Position numbers and translations under genes: made by a program. Below the pieces are notes generated by a model. The model was not told where the DNA came from, made no database searches, and worked only from the letters and a program-made list of their open reading frames with translations. From Pseudomonas fluorescens Q2-87 (GTDB lineage: Bacteria > Pseudomonadota > Gammaproteobacteria > Pseudomonadales > Pseudomonadaceae): a stretch of 64,000 bases of DNA. Shown one piece after another: positions 44,197-53,717 of the stretch. The stretch is taken from contig NZ_CM001558.1 in NCBI RefSeq assembly GCF_000281895.1, positions 4,530,556 through 4,594,555 of the forward strand. Direction: 5' to 3'. Every line of letters starts with the position of its first letter. The stretch's first letter is position 1.

Positions 44197-44670
44197 ATGG
44201 CCGTTGCCGTCGATCAGCCGGTTACCGATTTCCAGGCCCCTGCCACCAGCGGGCAAACTGTCAGCCTCGCCGCCCTCAAGGGCAAGCAGGTGGTGGTCTA
44301 CTTTTACCCCAAGGACAGTACCCCCGGCTGCACCACCGAGGGCCAGGGCTTTCGGGACCAGTATGCGCAGTTCAAGGCCGCCAATACCGAAGTGTTCGGC
44401 GTGTCCCGGGACAGCCTCAAGTCCCACGAGAACTTCAAGTGCAAGCAGGAATTCCCCTTCGAGCTGATCAGCGACAAGGACGAAGCCGTCTGCCAACTGT
44501 TCGACGTGATCAAGCTGAAGAAGCTCTACGGCAAGGAATACCTGGGTGTTGATCGCAGCACGTTCCTGATCGACAAGGACGGCGTGCTGCGCCAGGAATG
44601 GCGCGGCGTGAAGGTGCCGGGGCATGTGGATGCGGTGTTGGCGGCGGCCCAGGCGCTGAACAAGGCCTGA
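44197..44670 (+). CDS. bcp: peroxiredoxin (bacterioferritin comigratory protein)
   Basis: A 157-aa thiol peroxidase. The peroxidatic Cys45 lies in KDSTPGCTTEGQGFRD, with Thr42 and a later Arg completing the site. The second Cys five residues on, present in E. coli BCP, is replaced by Gly (TTEGQGF), so resolution must use another Cys (for example the one in DEAVCQLF) or an external thiol. It lies 10 nt downstream of gcvR. Confidence 0.92.
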   Translation: MAVAVDQPVTDFQAPATSGQTVSLAALKGKQVVVYFYPKDSTPGCTTEGQGFRDQYAQFKAANTEVFGVSRDSLKSHENFKCKQEFPFELISDKDEAVCQLFDVIKLKKLYGKEYLGVDRSTFLIDKDGVLRQEWRGVKVPGHVDAVLAAAQALNKA

Positions 44671-44690
44671 GACTTTCGCTGTCGATACTG

Positions 44691-44774
44691 GCGCTATCGC
44701 GAGCAAGCTCGCTCCCACACTGGGCTGATGGTGTTAATCAATTTCCTGTGGGAGCGAGCTTGCTCGCGAAGAGG
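44691..44774. repeat. REPIN (paired inverted REP), GAGCGAGCTTGCTCGCGA variant
   Basis: Two facing REPs (44691-44719 and 44747-44774) lie between convergent bcp and the PerM-like gene. They differ from the main set by GAGCGAGC in place of GAGCGGGC. Confidence 0.83.
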
Positions 44775-44808
44775 CCATGAGCCTCACAAGAGAATTCAAG
44801 CCCGACCA

Positions 44809-45879
44809 TCAAAGCAACGGCGCCACAATCGGCTCCTTGCTCGGCCACGCATCCAGCACCGCCTTGAACAGCGTCGCCAGGGGAATCGCAAAGAACACAC
44901 CCCAGAACCCCCACAGCCCGCCAAACAGCAACACCGCGCAGATAATCGCCACCGGATGCAGGTTCACCGCCTCGGAGAACAGCAGCGGCACCAGCACGTT
45001 ACCGTCCAAGGTCTGGATGATCCCGTAGACCGCCATCAGGTAGATGAACTGATCGCTCCAGCCCCACTGGAACAGCGCAATCAATGCCACCGGCACGGTC
45101 ACCACCACGGTGCCGACGTAAGGCACCACCACTGAAATACCCACCAATAGCGCCAGCAGGGCCGCGTAATTGAGCCCCAAGGCTACGAAGCCGATATAGG
45201 TCACGCCGCCGCAGATGAAAATCTCGATGACTTTTCCGCGAATGTAATTGGCGATCTGGCGATTCATCTCCTGAGCCACCCGGGTAATCAGCGCCCGCTC
45301 GCGCGGCAAATAGCCACGGACCCAGCGCCCGATCATTTCCCGGTCCTTGAGGAAGAAGAACACCAGGATAGGTACCAACACCAGGTAGATCATGATGTTG
45401 ACCAGCAGCGGCAAACTGGACAGTGAAAACGTCAGCGCCCATTGGCCAAACTTGCCGATCTCGCCACGCACCACCTCGATGGTCTGCAGCACCTGTTCAT
45501 CGGATACCAGATGCGGATAGCGCTCGGGCAGCAGCAACAACAGTGACTGCCATTTGGCGAGCATCCCCGGCAGCTCGTTGAATAACGTGACCAACTGGTG
45601 CCAGAGCAGCGGCACAATCACCACCATGAACACCACCAGCAACCCCATGAACAGGGCAAACACCAGACCGACCGCCACGCTGCCTGGTAGCCGCAGACGT
45701 TCGAGCGTCACGACCAGGCCTTGCATCAGGTACGCCAGGACCATTCCCGCCAGCACCGGTGCCAGCATACCGCCCAAGGTGAGCACGGCAGTAAACCCCA
45801 GGAACAACAGCACTGCCAGGACCACGGCCTCCTCATCGGAGAAGTAGCGCTGAATCCAGTCGCGTAACACTTTGAACAT
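44809..45879 (-). CDS. AI-2E family (PerM-like) membrane transporter
   Basis: A 356-aa protein with about eight predicted membrane helices and a large soluble region between helices 3 and 4 (residues ~85-140). The family motif region VPYVGTVVVTVPVALIALF and the PerM-like QTLDGNVLVPLLFSEAVNL are present. AI-2E proteins include the AI-2 exporter TqsA and Na+/H+ antiporters; the substrate is not known here. It is followed by no gene on its strand. Confidence 0.82.
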   Translation of the reverse strand: MFKVLRDWIQRYFSDEEAVVLAVLLFLGFTAVLTLGGMLAPVLAGMVLAYLMQGLVVTLERLRLPGSVAVGLVFALFMGLLVVFMVVIVPLLWHQLVTLFNELPGMLAKWQSLLLLLPERYPHLVSDEQVLQTIEVVRGEIGKFGQWALTFSLSSLPLLVNIMIYLVLVPILVFFFLKDREMIGRWVRGYLPRERALITRVAQEMNRQIANYIRGKVIEIFICGGVTYIGFVALGLNYAALLALLVGISVVVPYVGTVVVTVPVALIALFQWGWSDQFIYLMAVYGIIQTLDGNVLVPLLFSEAVNLHPVAIICAVLLFGGLWGFWGVFFAIPLATLFKAVLDAWPSKEPIVAPLL

Positions 45880-45909
45880 TAAAAATCCTTAAGAGACGCT
45901 GTCGGTTTT

Positions 45910-46149
45910 TCAGGCTTTTTTCAGCCAGTAACGGTAAACGCCGTTTTCGTCTTCTTCATGTAGCAGCGTATGACCGGCCAACCGGGCGAAGGTGCGGAAA
46001 TCACGCTGGGAACCCGCATCGGTGGCGATGACCTTGAGCACGGCGCCGCTGGCCAAGCGATTGAGTTCCAGCTTGGCCTTGAGCAACGGCAACGGACAGT
46101 TCAGGCCACTGGCGTCCAGTTCGGCATCGTGGGCTACAGCATCGGTCAT
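45910..46149 (-). CDS. TusA family sulfur-carrier protein
   Basis: A 79-aa protein. Cys18 lies in DASGLNCPLPLLKAKLEL (the CPxP motif), which carries a persulfide in TusA-type sulfur relays. It lies 30 nt upstream of the PerM-like gene on the same strand. It may not be the TusA of tRNA thiolation, since Pseudomonas genomes often have several such proteins. Confidence 0.85.
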   Translation of the reverse strand: MTDAVAHDAELDASGLNCPLPLLKAKLELNRLASGAVLKVIATDAGSQRDFRTFARLAGHTLLHEEDENGVYRYWLKKA

Positions 46150-46247
46150 TGGTTCACTCCGCAGCAGGTCGTTGAGCCGCTTAGAATATCTGGTCCCGGG
46201 CCCGGTGTCCGGCTACAGTAAGGTCTTTGTCGACTAAGGCTTCGTGC

Positions 46248-47681
46248 ATGACATTTCTGCGCCCCACCCTGCTGACGCTCGCTTGCCTGCTTGCCTCACC
46301 GGGCTTCGCCGACGACCTGCCGTCACTTGGCGACGCCAGTTCTGCCATCGTATCGCCGGAACAGGAACACCAACTGGGTCGTGCCTGGCTGGCCCTGCTG
46401 CGCAGCCAGGTGTCGCAGCTCAACGACCCACAGCTCAAGGACTATGTCGAGTCCAGCGTCTACAAACTGGTGGAAACCAGCCAGGTCAATGACCGACGCC
46501 TGGAATTCATCTTGATCAATAGCCCGCAACTCAATGCGTTCGCCGCTCCCGGCGGCATCGTCGGGGTCAACGGCGGCCTGTTCCTCAATGCCCAGACCGA
46601 AGGGGAATACGCCTCGGTCATGGCCCACGAACTGGCGCACTTGTCGCAACGCCACTTTGCCCGCGGCGTCGAAGCCCAACAGCGCATGCAGGTACCGATG
46701 ATGGCCGCGTTGTTGACCGGCATCGTGATTGCCGCTGCTGGCGGTGGCGACGCCGGGATCGCCGCCATCGCCGGGACCCAGGCCGCCGCTATCCAGGAAC
46801 AACGGCGCTTCTCCCGCCAGAACGAACAGGAAGCCGACCGTATCGGCATCCTGAACCTGGAGAAGGCCGGCTACGATCCGCGCTCGATGCCAACCATGTT
46901 CGAGCGCCTGATGCGCCAGTATCGGTTCGATGCCAGGCCTCCGGAATTCTTACTGACTCACCCGGTGACCGAATCGCGGATCGCCGACACCCGCAACCGC
47001 GCCGAACAGGCCAAGCCGGGCGGCATCGAGGACAGTGTGCGCTATCAACTGATTCGCGCACGGGTCCAGTTGATCTACGAGGAAACTCCGGGCCTGGGTG
47101 CGAAGCGATTCCGCGCGCAGTTGGACGAAAACCCGAAAAACGACGTGGCCCGCTATGGCTTGGCAATCGCCCAGATCAAGGGTGGCCAGCTGAATGAAGC
47201 CAGGGAAAACCTCAAGCCGCTGCTGGCCAGTTCGCCTAACGAGATTATCTACAATCTGGCCCAGGTGGACCTGGACATCACCAACAACAAGCTGGCCGAT
47301 GCCCAGGCTCGCGTCGACCGGATGCTGAGCCAGTACCCTGGCAATTATCCGCTCAATCAGGTGCGCGTCGACCTGCTGCTCAAGCAGAACCGTCCTGCCG
47401 ACGCCGAGAAGGCCTTGGAAAACCTGCTCAAGACCCGCCCTGACGATCCGGACGTCTGGTACATGGTGGCCGAAACCCGCGGGCTGTCGGGCAACATCAT
47501 CGGCTTGCACCAGGCGCGTGCCGAGTACTTCGCACTGGTGGGCGATTACCGCCAGGCGATCCAGCAGTTGGACTTCGCCAAGCGACGCGCCGGCACCAAT
47601 TTCCCGCTGTCCTCACGCATCGATGCTCGTCAACGGGAGCTCATGGAGCAGGAGCGCATGGTCAAGGACATGATGGGTTGA
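46248..47681 (+). CDS. bepA: M48 family periplasmic metalloprotease with TPRs (BepA-like)
   Basis: A 477-aa protein from the ATG at 46248. It has a signal peptide (residues ~1-22, ending SPGFAD). The zinc motif VMAHELAHLSQRH (HEXXH) and the downstream NEQEADRIGI (third ligand Glu) identify M48. Residues ~290-470 form TPR repeats. In E. coli, BepA degrades stalled LptD and assists outer membrane biogenesis. Its position opposite mucD fits an envelope-stress group. A TTG upstream at 46227 is unlikely. Confidence 0.86.
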   Translation: MTFLRPTLLTLACLLASPGFADDLPSLGDASSAIVSPEQEHQLGRAWLALLRSQVSQLNDPQLKDYVESSVYKLVETSQVNDRRLEFILINSPQLNAFAAPGGIVGVNGGLFLNAQTEGEYASVMAHELAHLSQRHFARGVEAQQRMQVPMMAALLTGIVIAAAGGGDAGIAAIAGTQAAAIQEQRRFSRQNEQEADRIGILNLEKAGYDPRSMPTMFERLMRQYRFDARPPEFLLTHPVTESRIADTRNRAEQAKPGGIEDSVRYQLIRARVQLIYEETPGLGAKRFRAQLDENPKNDVARYGLAIAQIKGGQLNEARENLKPLLASSPNEIIYNLAQVDLDITNNKLADAQARVDRMLSQYPGNYPLNQVRVDLLLKQNRPADAEKALENLLKTRPDDPDVWYMVAETRGLSGNIIGLHQARAEYFALVGDYRQAIQQLDFAKRRAGTNFPLSSRIDARQRELMEQERMVKDMMG

Positions 47682-47696
47682 GCTTGTACCGCGCAT

Positions 47697-47729
47697 AAAA
47701 AAACCGCCTCTTTCGAGGCGGTTTTTTTT
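47697..47729. terminator. bidirectional terminator between bepA and mucD
   Basis: CCGCCTC-TTTC-GAGGCGG flanked by A-run on the left and T-run on the right. It serves the convergent bepA and mucD genes. Confidence 0.92.
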
Positions 47730-47742
47730 AGCCGCTAGCCGG

Positions 47743-49173
47743 TCATTCGGCCAGTTTGAAGGTAATGAAGCTCGCGCGCCCCTGGCGCAGAACCCGCATC
47801 GAAACCGAGCGATTCTTCGGCAGCGCCTTGGCGATATCGGTGAATTCCTTGGCGGAACCGATCGCCTGATTGTTCAGGTGAGTGATGATGTCGCCGGGTT
47901 GCAGACCGATCAGGGCAGCGGGACCGTCCTGCACTTCCTTGATCACAACGCCACCCTGGAGCTCCAGCGTGCGCTTCTGCTCTTCGGTCAGCTCGGCCAC
48001 GGCCACGCCCAAACGGTTGCTGCTGCGCTCGACGCCCGACTTGGGCAGCGAATCCAGCTCCTTGCCCTCTTCAGGAATGGCGCCGACGGTCAACTCGACG
48101 TTCTTGCGCTTGCCTTCACGAATCACTTCCAGATTGGCCTTGGCACCCGCCTTGAGAGCGCCAACCAAGTGCGGCAGGTCAGCGGACATAACGATCGGCT
48201 GGCCATTCATGCTCAGGATCACGTCGCCTACCTGCAGGCCACCTTTGGCCGCCGGACCGCCTTCCTGGATCTGCGCCACCAGCGCACCGGCAGGTTTTTC
48301 CAGCCCGAACGACTCGGCGAGATCCTTGTTCACTTCCTGAATCACCACGCCCAACCAGCCACGGCTGACCTTGCCTTCGCTTTTGAGCTGGTTGGATACG
48401 TCCATGGCTACGTCAATCGGAATCGCGAAGGACACGCCCATGAAGCCGCCCGAACGGGTGTAGATCTGGGAGTTGATCCCCACCACTTCACCCGCCAGGT
48501 TGAACAACGGACCACCGGAGTTACCCGGGTTGATCGGCACGTCGGTCTGGATGAACGGCACGTAGTTCTCGTTGGGCAGGCTGCGCCCGATGGCGCTGAC
48601 GATGCCTTGGGTGACAGTGTGGTCAAAGCCGAACGGCGAACCGATGGCCACGACCCATTGGCCGGCCTTCAGGTCCTGGGACTTGCCCAGCTTGAGTACC
48701 GGCAGATCCTTGCCTTCGATTTTCAGCAGTGCCACATCGGAGCGTGGATCGGTGCCCACCAGCTTGGCCTTCAGTTCGCTACGATCGGCCAGGCGTACCA
48801 GGATTTCGTCGGCATCGGCGATCACGTGGTTATTGGTCAGGATGTAACCGTCGGTGGAGATGATGAAACCCGAGCCCAGGGATTGAGCTTCGCGCTGGCG
48901 TCCACCGTTGGGCGAACGTGGCTGCTGTGGCATGCCGCGTTCAAAGAACTCGCGCAGCATCGGCGGCAACCCTTCCAGGTCCGGCATCTGCTGGTCCGAC
49001 ACGCGACGATCCGGCAGCTTCTGGGTCGTACTGATATTCACCACGGCGGGCGACGCCTGCTCGACCAATTGCGTGAAGTCAGGCAGCTCGACCGCCATGG
49101 CGGGAACAGCCTGGCCGAGCACAAGCACGGTGGCGAAAATGGAGAGATAGGTTTTCAAGCGTGGTATCGACAT
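47743..49173 (-). CDS. mucD: periplasmic Do-type serine protease MucD (DegP-like)
   Basis: A 476-aa protein. The signal peptide ends near residue 27 (AVPAMA). The protease triad is His in ILTNNHVIADADE, Asp in DPRSDVALLKI and Ser in NPGNSGGPLFNL; two PDZ domains follow (residues ~255-470). The ATG at 49173 follows GGGAG; an extension to 49392 runs through the non-coding upstream part. It removes misfolded envelope proteins and restrains AlgU activation. It is downstream of mucB by 227 nt; mucC is absent. Confidence 0.93.
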   Translation of the reverse strand: MSIPRLKTYLSIFATVLVLGQAVPAMAVELPDFTQLVEQASPAVVNISTTQKLPDRRVSDQQMPDLEGLPPMLREFFERGMPQQPRSPNGGRQREAQSLGSGFIISTDGYILTNNHVIADADEILVRLADRSELKAKLVGTDPRSDVALLKIEGKDLPVLKLGKSQDLKAGQWVVAIGSPFGFDHTVTQGIVSAIGRSLPNENYVPFIQTDVPINPGNSGGPLFNLAGEVVGINSQIYTRSGGFMGVSFAIPIDVAMDVSNQLKSEGKVSRGWLGVVIQEVNKDLAESFGLEKPAGALVAQIQEGGPAAKGGLQVGDVILSMNGQPIVMSADLPHLVGALKAGAKANLEVIREGKRKNVELTVGAIPEEGKELDSLPKSGVERSSNRLGVAVAELTEEQKRTLELQGGVVIKEVQDGPAALIGLQPGDIITHLNNQAIGSAKEFTDIAKALPKNRSVSMRVLRQGRASFITFKLAE

Positions 49174-49400
49174 ACGGCTCCCGTTACGACGAGCATGGTT
49201 AAGCGATATGGAACAAGGAATACCGGGAGAAAGATACGCCGGTATTTTTGTTCCGGAAACAGACAAGGCCAGAGCCGAGCGGCTCTGACCTATAGAAAAA
49301 AAGTCGTGTTTTTGCAAATGAAAATGCTGACAGGAAGTTTCGGCATTTCGATCAAGCCCTGGCGCCATCAGCCTTTTGCACAATCGAATCACCCAGCGTG
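49174..49400 (-). other. 227-nt mucB-mucD spacer, no mucC
   Basis: In P. aeruginosa the order is algU-mucA-mucB-mucC-mucD. Here only 227 nt separate mucB from mucD and no frame of MucC size or a remnant of it is seen. The gap may carry a separate mucD promoter; none is clear to me. Confidence 0.7.
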
Positions 49401-50345
49401 TTATTGAGTCGCTGTGACGTCGGAGCGCATGGACAGCGCGATCCGTTCCGCCGTACCGATAGGAATCTCGCCAACCACCGTGACCATCATTTCGCCCTGT
49501 GGCGTTGTGAGTCGACGAGAGACGGCGGCCGTCGGGCCAAGTTGGGTTCGGGTATCGGTGGCGGTAGCGCCATTCAAGGGTTCGAGGAACACGGAAAAGC
49601 GAGCCAGGCCATCGTCATACATCAGGCTGTTGACTTGGACCTTGGTGTCCGGATCCTTTCGTGCGGTGCTGCTGGACAATACGAAGCCCGGCGGGAGCCA
49701 GTCCGAGTGCCAGGCTGCCTTTACCGCAGTCGGGGCTTGATCCTGCGTCACCGCCTTGCACTCGGCACTGGCTTGCAGATCGCCCTCTGTCGGCGCGCCT
49801 ACGGTCAGGCGAGTGAACTGGAAACGCTCCAGCAACTGCCCCTTGTCATTGAGCAACAGCGACTTGAGCGCCAAGCCGGTCTCTTTGTCCAGGTGCAGCT
49901 CGAAGCCGTAACGATGCTGGTCCTTGGGCGTTAATGCCACAATCACGGCCTGACGCCCGGCCACGCGCGACTTGCCAATGACGGCAAGGTCATACCAATT
50001 CTTGAGTTTTTGCGGATCGAGCGCATGGCCTGCACTGTCGGGAGTATTCCCCAGCCCTGCAATCAAGGAGCCGCTGACGCATTGAGTATGCCCATCAATG
50101 CGCAGGACTTCCTGTGCCGAGCCGTCGAGCTGGAGTAACCGCTCGCGGACTTTGCCATCCTGGACGCGATGCCAGATGTTATGGGTAGAAAAACTACCGT
50201 TGCGCTCGTAAACGAAAGTGCCCTGGAAGCTTTGCTGCTGCTCGGCTTGACTCAGGCGGTTCAACCAATCCTGAGCTTCACCTGCATAGGCTGGAACAGC
50301 ACACCAGCCACCCAGCAGAAGCGTAAATAGAGGTATGGCGCGCAT
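49401..50345 (-). CDS. mucB: MucB (RseB-like) periplasmic regulator
   Basis: A 314-aa periplasmic protein with a signal peptide (residues 1-21, ending PAYAGE). Its two domains, a LolB-like lipid-binding N-terminal (~25-215) and a smaller C-terminal one, bind MucA and shield it from AlgW cleavage. The segments FQGTFVYERNGSFSTHNIWH and GETPIGTAERIALSMRSD-like C-terminus support this. It lies 8 nt downstream of mucA. Confidence 0.92.
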   Translation of the reverse strand: MRAIPLFTLLLGGWCAVPAYAGEAQDWLNRLSQAEQQQSFQGTFVYERNGSFSTHNIWHRVQDGKVRERLLQLDGSAQEVLRIDGHTQCVSGSLIAGLGNTPDSAGHALDPQKLKNWYDLAVIGKSRVAGRQAVIVALTPKDQHRYGFELHLDKETGLALKSLLLNDKGQLLERFQFTRLTVGAPTEGDLQASAECKAVTQDQAPTAVKAAWHSDWLPPGFVLSSSTARKDPDTKVQVNSLMYDDGLARFSVFLEPLNGATATDTRTQLGPTAAVSRRLTTPQGEMMVTVVGEIPIGTAERIALSMRSDVTATQ

Positions 50346-50353
50346 GGTCCTCC

Positions 50354-50941
50354 TTAACGGTTTTCCAAACTGGCTGCACGGGCATAAGGCAGTGCGCTTT
50401 CAGTACCTTTGAGGGCAGCTTCCTGGGCATGCTGACGCAGATAGTTGGGCAGACGCTGGTCATGCCAGCCTGGCTGACCTTGCAGAACACCGTTGACCAT
50501 AGGGCCAGCAGCTTCCGAACCTTCGCTGTAGCCGGCCAATACCGCCGGGCCCTTGACCTGTGGAGTGGCCAAGCCAGGCTGGTTGGACTGCTGCGCCATT
50601 TGCACGCCGGCAATCTCATCCTGGTTGTACAGCCGTACACCGGCCAATACGGCTACGGTGACCGAAGCGGCAACTGCCAGGCGACCCAGGCTGCGCCATG
50701 GTCCGCGGGAAGCTTTTGCCGGTACGGCTTCGTCAGCCAATGCAGCAGAAACGGCCGCAGCGATGTCCAGACGCGGAAGCAGCAAGTCCTTGTGCATGAC
50801 AGCCCGGGCGATCTGGTAACGAGCCCAGGTCTCACGGGTTTCAACATCGTCAAAGGCATTCAATACCCGACGCAATTCCAATTCGTCCGCTTCGTTATCC
50901 ATCACTGCGGACAGCGATTCCTGCAGGGCTTCACGACTCAT
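50354..50941 (-). CDS. mucA: anti-sigma factor MucA
   Basis: A 195-aa single-pass inner-membrane protein. The N-terminal cytoplasmic domain (SREALQESLSAVMDNEADEL...) binds AlgU; a membrane helix lies near residues 89-106 (LAVAASVTVAVLAGVRL). The periplasmic tail carries the MucB and protease contact. It appears full length, with none of the frameshifts that cause mucoidy in P. aeruginosa. It lies 30 nt downstream of algU. Confidence 0.93.
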   Translation of the reverse strand: MSREALQESLSAVMDNEADELELRRVLNAFDDVETRETWARYQIARAVMHKDLLLPRLDIAAAVSAALADEAVPAKASRGPWRSLGRLAVAASVTVAVLAGVRLYNQDEIAGVQMAQQSNQPGLATPQVKGPAVLAGYSEGSEAAGPMVNGVLQGQPGWHDQRLPNYLRQHAQEAALKGTESALPYARAASLENR

Positions 50942-50971
50942 GGCGTTCCTCTCTTGGCTGTCGCCGCTGTC

Positions 50972-51553
50972 TCAGTTTTCCTGCAACAACGGTTGCAGGG
51001 CTTTATCGATGGCCTCCCGAGCGCGGAAAATCCGGGAGCGCACGGTACCCACCGGACACTGCATGACGCTCGCAATGTCCTCGTAACTCAGACCGTCGAA
51101 TTCACGTAAAGTTAAAGCCGTACGCAAATCTTCGGGCAGTTGCTGGATGGTTCGATGGACAGTGCCTTCGATCTCATCCCGCAGCAACGCTCGTTCCGGT
51201 GACTCGAGATCCTTGAGGCCGTGATCGCCATCGTAGAACTCTGCATCTTCGGAACTTACATCGCTATCCGGCGGCCGGCGGCCGCGTGAAACCAGATAGT
51301 TTTTCGCCGTGTTAATGGCGATGCGGTAAAGCCACGTATAAAACGCGCTATCCCCGCGAAAATTACCAAGCGCGCGGTAGGCCTTGATGAAGGCTTCTTG
51401 GGCAACGTCCTGGGCTTCATGGGTGTCGTGCACAAAACGCACGATCAACCCGAGAATTTTGTGCTGGTATTTCAGCACTAGCAGATCGAAAGCTCGCTTG
51501 TCGCCGCGTTGCACGCGTTCGACCAGCTGCTGATCCTCTTCCTGGGTTAGCAT
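50972..51553 (-). CDS. algU: RNA polymerase sigma factor AlgU (sigma-E/sigma-22)
   Basis: A 193-aa ECF sigma factor. Region 2 (FDLLVLKYQHKILGLIVRFV, then DVAQEAFIKAYRAL) and region 4 (TALTLREFDGLSYEDIAS, GTVRSRIFRAREAIDKAL) are intact. It drives envelope-stress, alginate and osmotic-stress genes. The ATG at 51553 is supported by the GGAG before it. It is first in algU-mucA-mucB-mucD, with two AlgU-type promoters upstream. Confidence 0.97.
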   Translation of the reverse strand: MLTQEEDQQLVERVQRGDKRAFDLLVLKYQHKILGLIVRFVHDTHEAQDVAQEAFIKAYRALGNFRGDSAFYTWLYRIAINTAKNYLVSRGRRPPDSDVSSEDAEFYDGDHGLKDLESPERALLRDEIEGTVHRTIQQLPEDLRTALTLREFDGLSYEDIASVMQCPVGTVRSRIFRAREAIDKALQPLLQEN

Positions 51554-51612
51554 GAACACTCCTCGATAAGCTCGAAGGAGGCTTGCATTACTAATTGACC
51601 TGGCTTGCAAAC

Positions 51613-51639
51613 ATAGACTCGGGCTTTTCGCAAAAGTTC
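51613..51639 (-). promoter_or_regulatory. AlgU-dependent promoter (proximal) of algU operon
   Basis: On the minus strand, GAACTT is followed after 16 nt by TCTAT, matching the AlgU/sigma-E consensus GAACTT-N16/17-TCnnA except at the last base. It lies about 60-85 nt before the algU start, so the gene likely activates itself, as in other pseudomonads. Confidence 0.75.
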
Positions 51640-51806
51640 TCCCCCTTTCAAGCAAGTTTCCGGCGCGCTCTGATCTCGGCACGCACGAAAAACGCAGCAC
51701 GAGACTCCCCGGCTGCGCGAATAATCTGTCGCCGAGCCTGTCGGCAGAGACTCCAATCGAAATCTTGCACCAGCTCGACGCTGCTCCCTTCTGCAGACAA
51801 CCGTCT

Positions 51807-51834
51807 ATTGAACGTAGGCGCTTGGCAAAAGTTC
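51807..51834 (-). promoter_or_regulatory. AlgU-dependent promoter (distal) of algU operon
   Basis: On the minus strand, GAACTT is followed after 17 nt by TCAAT. This is a second sigma-E-type promoter, about 255 nt upstream of the algU start, and suggests a long leader. Both promoters share GAACTTTTGC at the -35 side. Confidence 0.65.
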
Positions 51835-52100
51835 CCACTCTTTGTAGCACTGTGAATTGGATCTGAGGCAACCATGCCGAGATTCTCCTCGAAACAAGCG
51901 TCATGTCGCTCATCCACCGGAACCGCGATCCGACGAAGCGCATGCTTTTCCTGTCACACTGGTTTCACATTGCCATGACCGCACGGCTATTGTGCCGCTC
52001 CCCCCCTCTATATACTAGTGGGCTGCGTGGCTGCCTGACCCAATTAAGCGGTGTCTTGCGCCAACCCCGACCCGGGTCGCCTTGAGCGGAAACCATTCGA

Positions 52101-53717
52101 ATGAGCCAACAGTTCCAACACGATGTTCTGGTAATCGGCAGCGGCGCCGCCGGATTGAGCCTTGCACTGACTTTGCCGGAGCATCTGCGCATCGCAGTGC
52201 TGAGCAAGGGCGACCTGGCCAACGGTTCGACGTTCTGGGCCCAGGGCGGCGTCGCCGCCGTGCTGGATGATACCGATACCATTGAATCCCACGTCAACGA
52301 CACCCTCGATGCCGGTGGCGGCCTGTGCGATCCGCAGGCGGTGCGTTTCACGGTAGAGCACAGCAAGGAAGCCATCCAATGGCTGATCGACCAGGGCGTG
52401 CCCTTCACCCGTGACGAGCAGTCCGGCACCGAAGACGGTGGTTTCGAATTTCACCTGACCCGCGAAGGCGGCCACAGCCACCGACGCATCATTCACGCGG
52501 CCGATGCCACTGGTGCGGCCATCTTCAAGACCCTGCTCGCCCAAGCCCGGCAGCGACCGAATATCGAATTGCTGGAGCAGCGCGTCGCGGTCGACCTGAT
52601 CACTGAAAAACGCCTGGGCCTGGACGGTGATCGTTGCCTGGGCGCCTACGTGCTCAATCGCGGCACCGGCGAAGTCGACACCTACGGGGCGCGCTTCGTC
52701 ATCCTGGCGTCTGGTGGCGCAGCGAAAGTCTATCTCTACACCAGCAACCCCGACGGCGCCTGTGGTGACGGTATCGCCATGGCCTGGCGTTCGGGTTGCC
52801 GGGTGGCGAACCTGGAATTCAACCAGTTCCACCCCACTTGCCTCTATCACCCGCTGGCCAAGAGCTTTCTGGTGACCGAGGCGCTGCGAGGCGAAGGCGC
52901 GCACCTGAAGCTCCCCAACGGCGAACGCTTCATGCAACGCTTCGACTCCCGCGCCGAACTGGCACCGCGGGACATCGTGGCCCGCGCGATCGACCATGAA
53001 ATGAAGCGCCTGGGGATCGATTGCGTCTACCTGGACATCAGCCACAAGCCCGAAGCGTTCATCAAGAGCCATTTCCCGACGGTGTACGAGCGCTGCCTGG
53101 AGTTTTCCATCGACATCACCAAGCAACCGATCCCGGTGGTACCGGCGGCGCATTACACCTGTGGCGGGGTGATGGTCGACCAGTTCGGCCGCACCGATGT
53201 TCCGGGCCTGTACGCCATTGGCGAGACCAGCTTCACCGGCCTGCATGGCGCCAACCGCATGGCGAGCAATTCGCTGCTCGAATGTTTCGTCTATGCACGC
53301 TCGGCGGCGTCGGACATCCTCGAGCAATTGCCGCAGATCGCCATTCCAGCCGCCCTGCCCTCGTGGGATGCCACCCAGGTCACCGACTCGGACGAAGACG
53401 TGATCATCGCGCACAACTGGGACGAGTTGCGACGTTTCATGTGGGACTACGTGGGCATCGTGCGCACCAACAAGCGCCTGCAACGGGCGCAGCATCGGGT
53501 GCGCCTGCTGCTGGATGAAATCGACGAGTTCTACAGCAACTACAAAGTCAGCCGCGACCTGATCGAATTGCGCAATCTGGCCCAGGTGGCCGAATTGATG
53601 ATTCGCTCGGCCATGGAGCGCAAGGAGAGTCGGGGGCTGCATTACACCCTCGACTATCCGAACCTGCTGCCGGAGGCACTGGATACTATTCTGGTGCCGC
53701 CCACCTACGCCGGCTGA
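52101..53717 (+). CDS. nadB: L-aspartate oxidase
   Basis: A 538-aa flavoprotein that starts NAD synthesis by oxidising aspartate to iminoaspartate. [15 protein letters not shown] binds [22 protein letters not shown], the succinate-dehydrogenase-like HPTCLYHPL and the [17 protein letters not shown] segments mark the active site. C-terminal helices (~430-538) complete the family. It is divergent from algU, as in other pseudomonads. Its last 32 nt overlap the convergent ygfX. Confidence 0.95.
   Translation: MSQQFQHDVLVIGSGAAGLSLALTLPEHLRIAVLSKGDLANGSTFWAQGGVAAVLDDTDTIESHVNDTLDAGGGLCDPQAVRFTVEHSKEAIQWLIDQGVPFTRDEQSGTEDGGFEFHLTREGGHSHRRIIHAADATGAAIFKTLLAQARQRPNIELLEQRVAVDLITEKRLGLDGDRCLGAYVLNRGTGEVDTYGARFVILASGGAAKVYLYTSNPDGACGDGIAMAWRSGCRVANLEFNQFHPTCLYHPLAKSFLVTEALRGEGAHLKLPNGERFMQRFDSRAELAPRDIVARAIDHEMKRLGIDCVYLDISHKPEAFIKSHFPTVYERCLEFSIDITKQPIPVVPAAHYTCGGVMVDQFGRTDVPGLYAIGETSFTGLHGANRMASNSLLECFVYARSAASDILEQLPQIAIPAALPSWDATQVTDSDEDVIIAHNWDELRRFMWDYVGIVRTNKRLQRAQHRVRLLLDEIDEFYSNYKVSRDLIELRNLAQVAELMIRSAMERKESRGLHYTLDYPNLLPEALDTILVPPTYAG

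Noticed and set aside
50354..50941. Possible mucoid-type frameshift in mucA
   Set aside because: The reading frame is complete from the N-terminal AlgU-binding domain through the membrane helix to the C-terminus.
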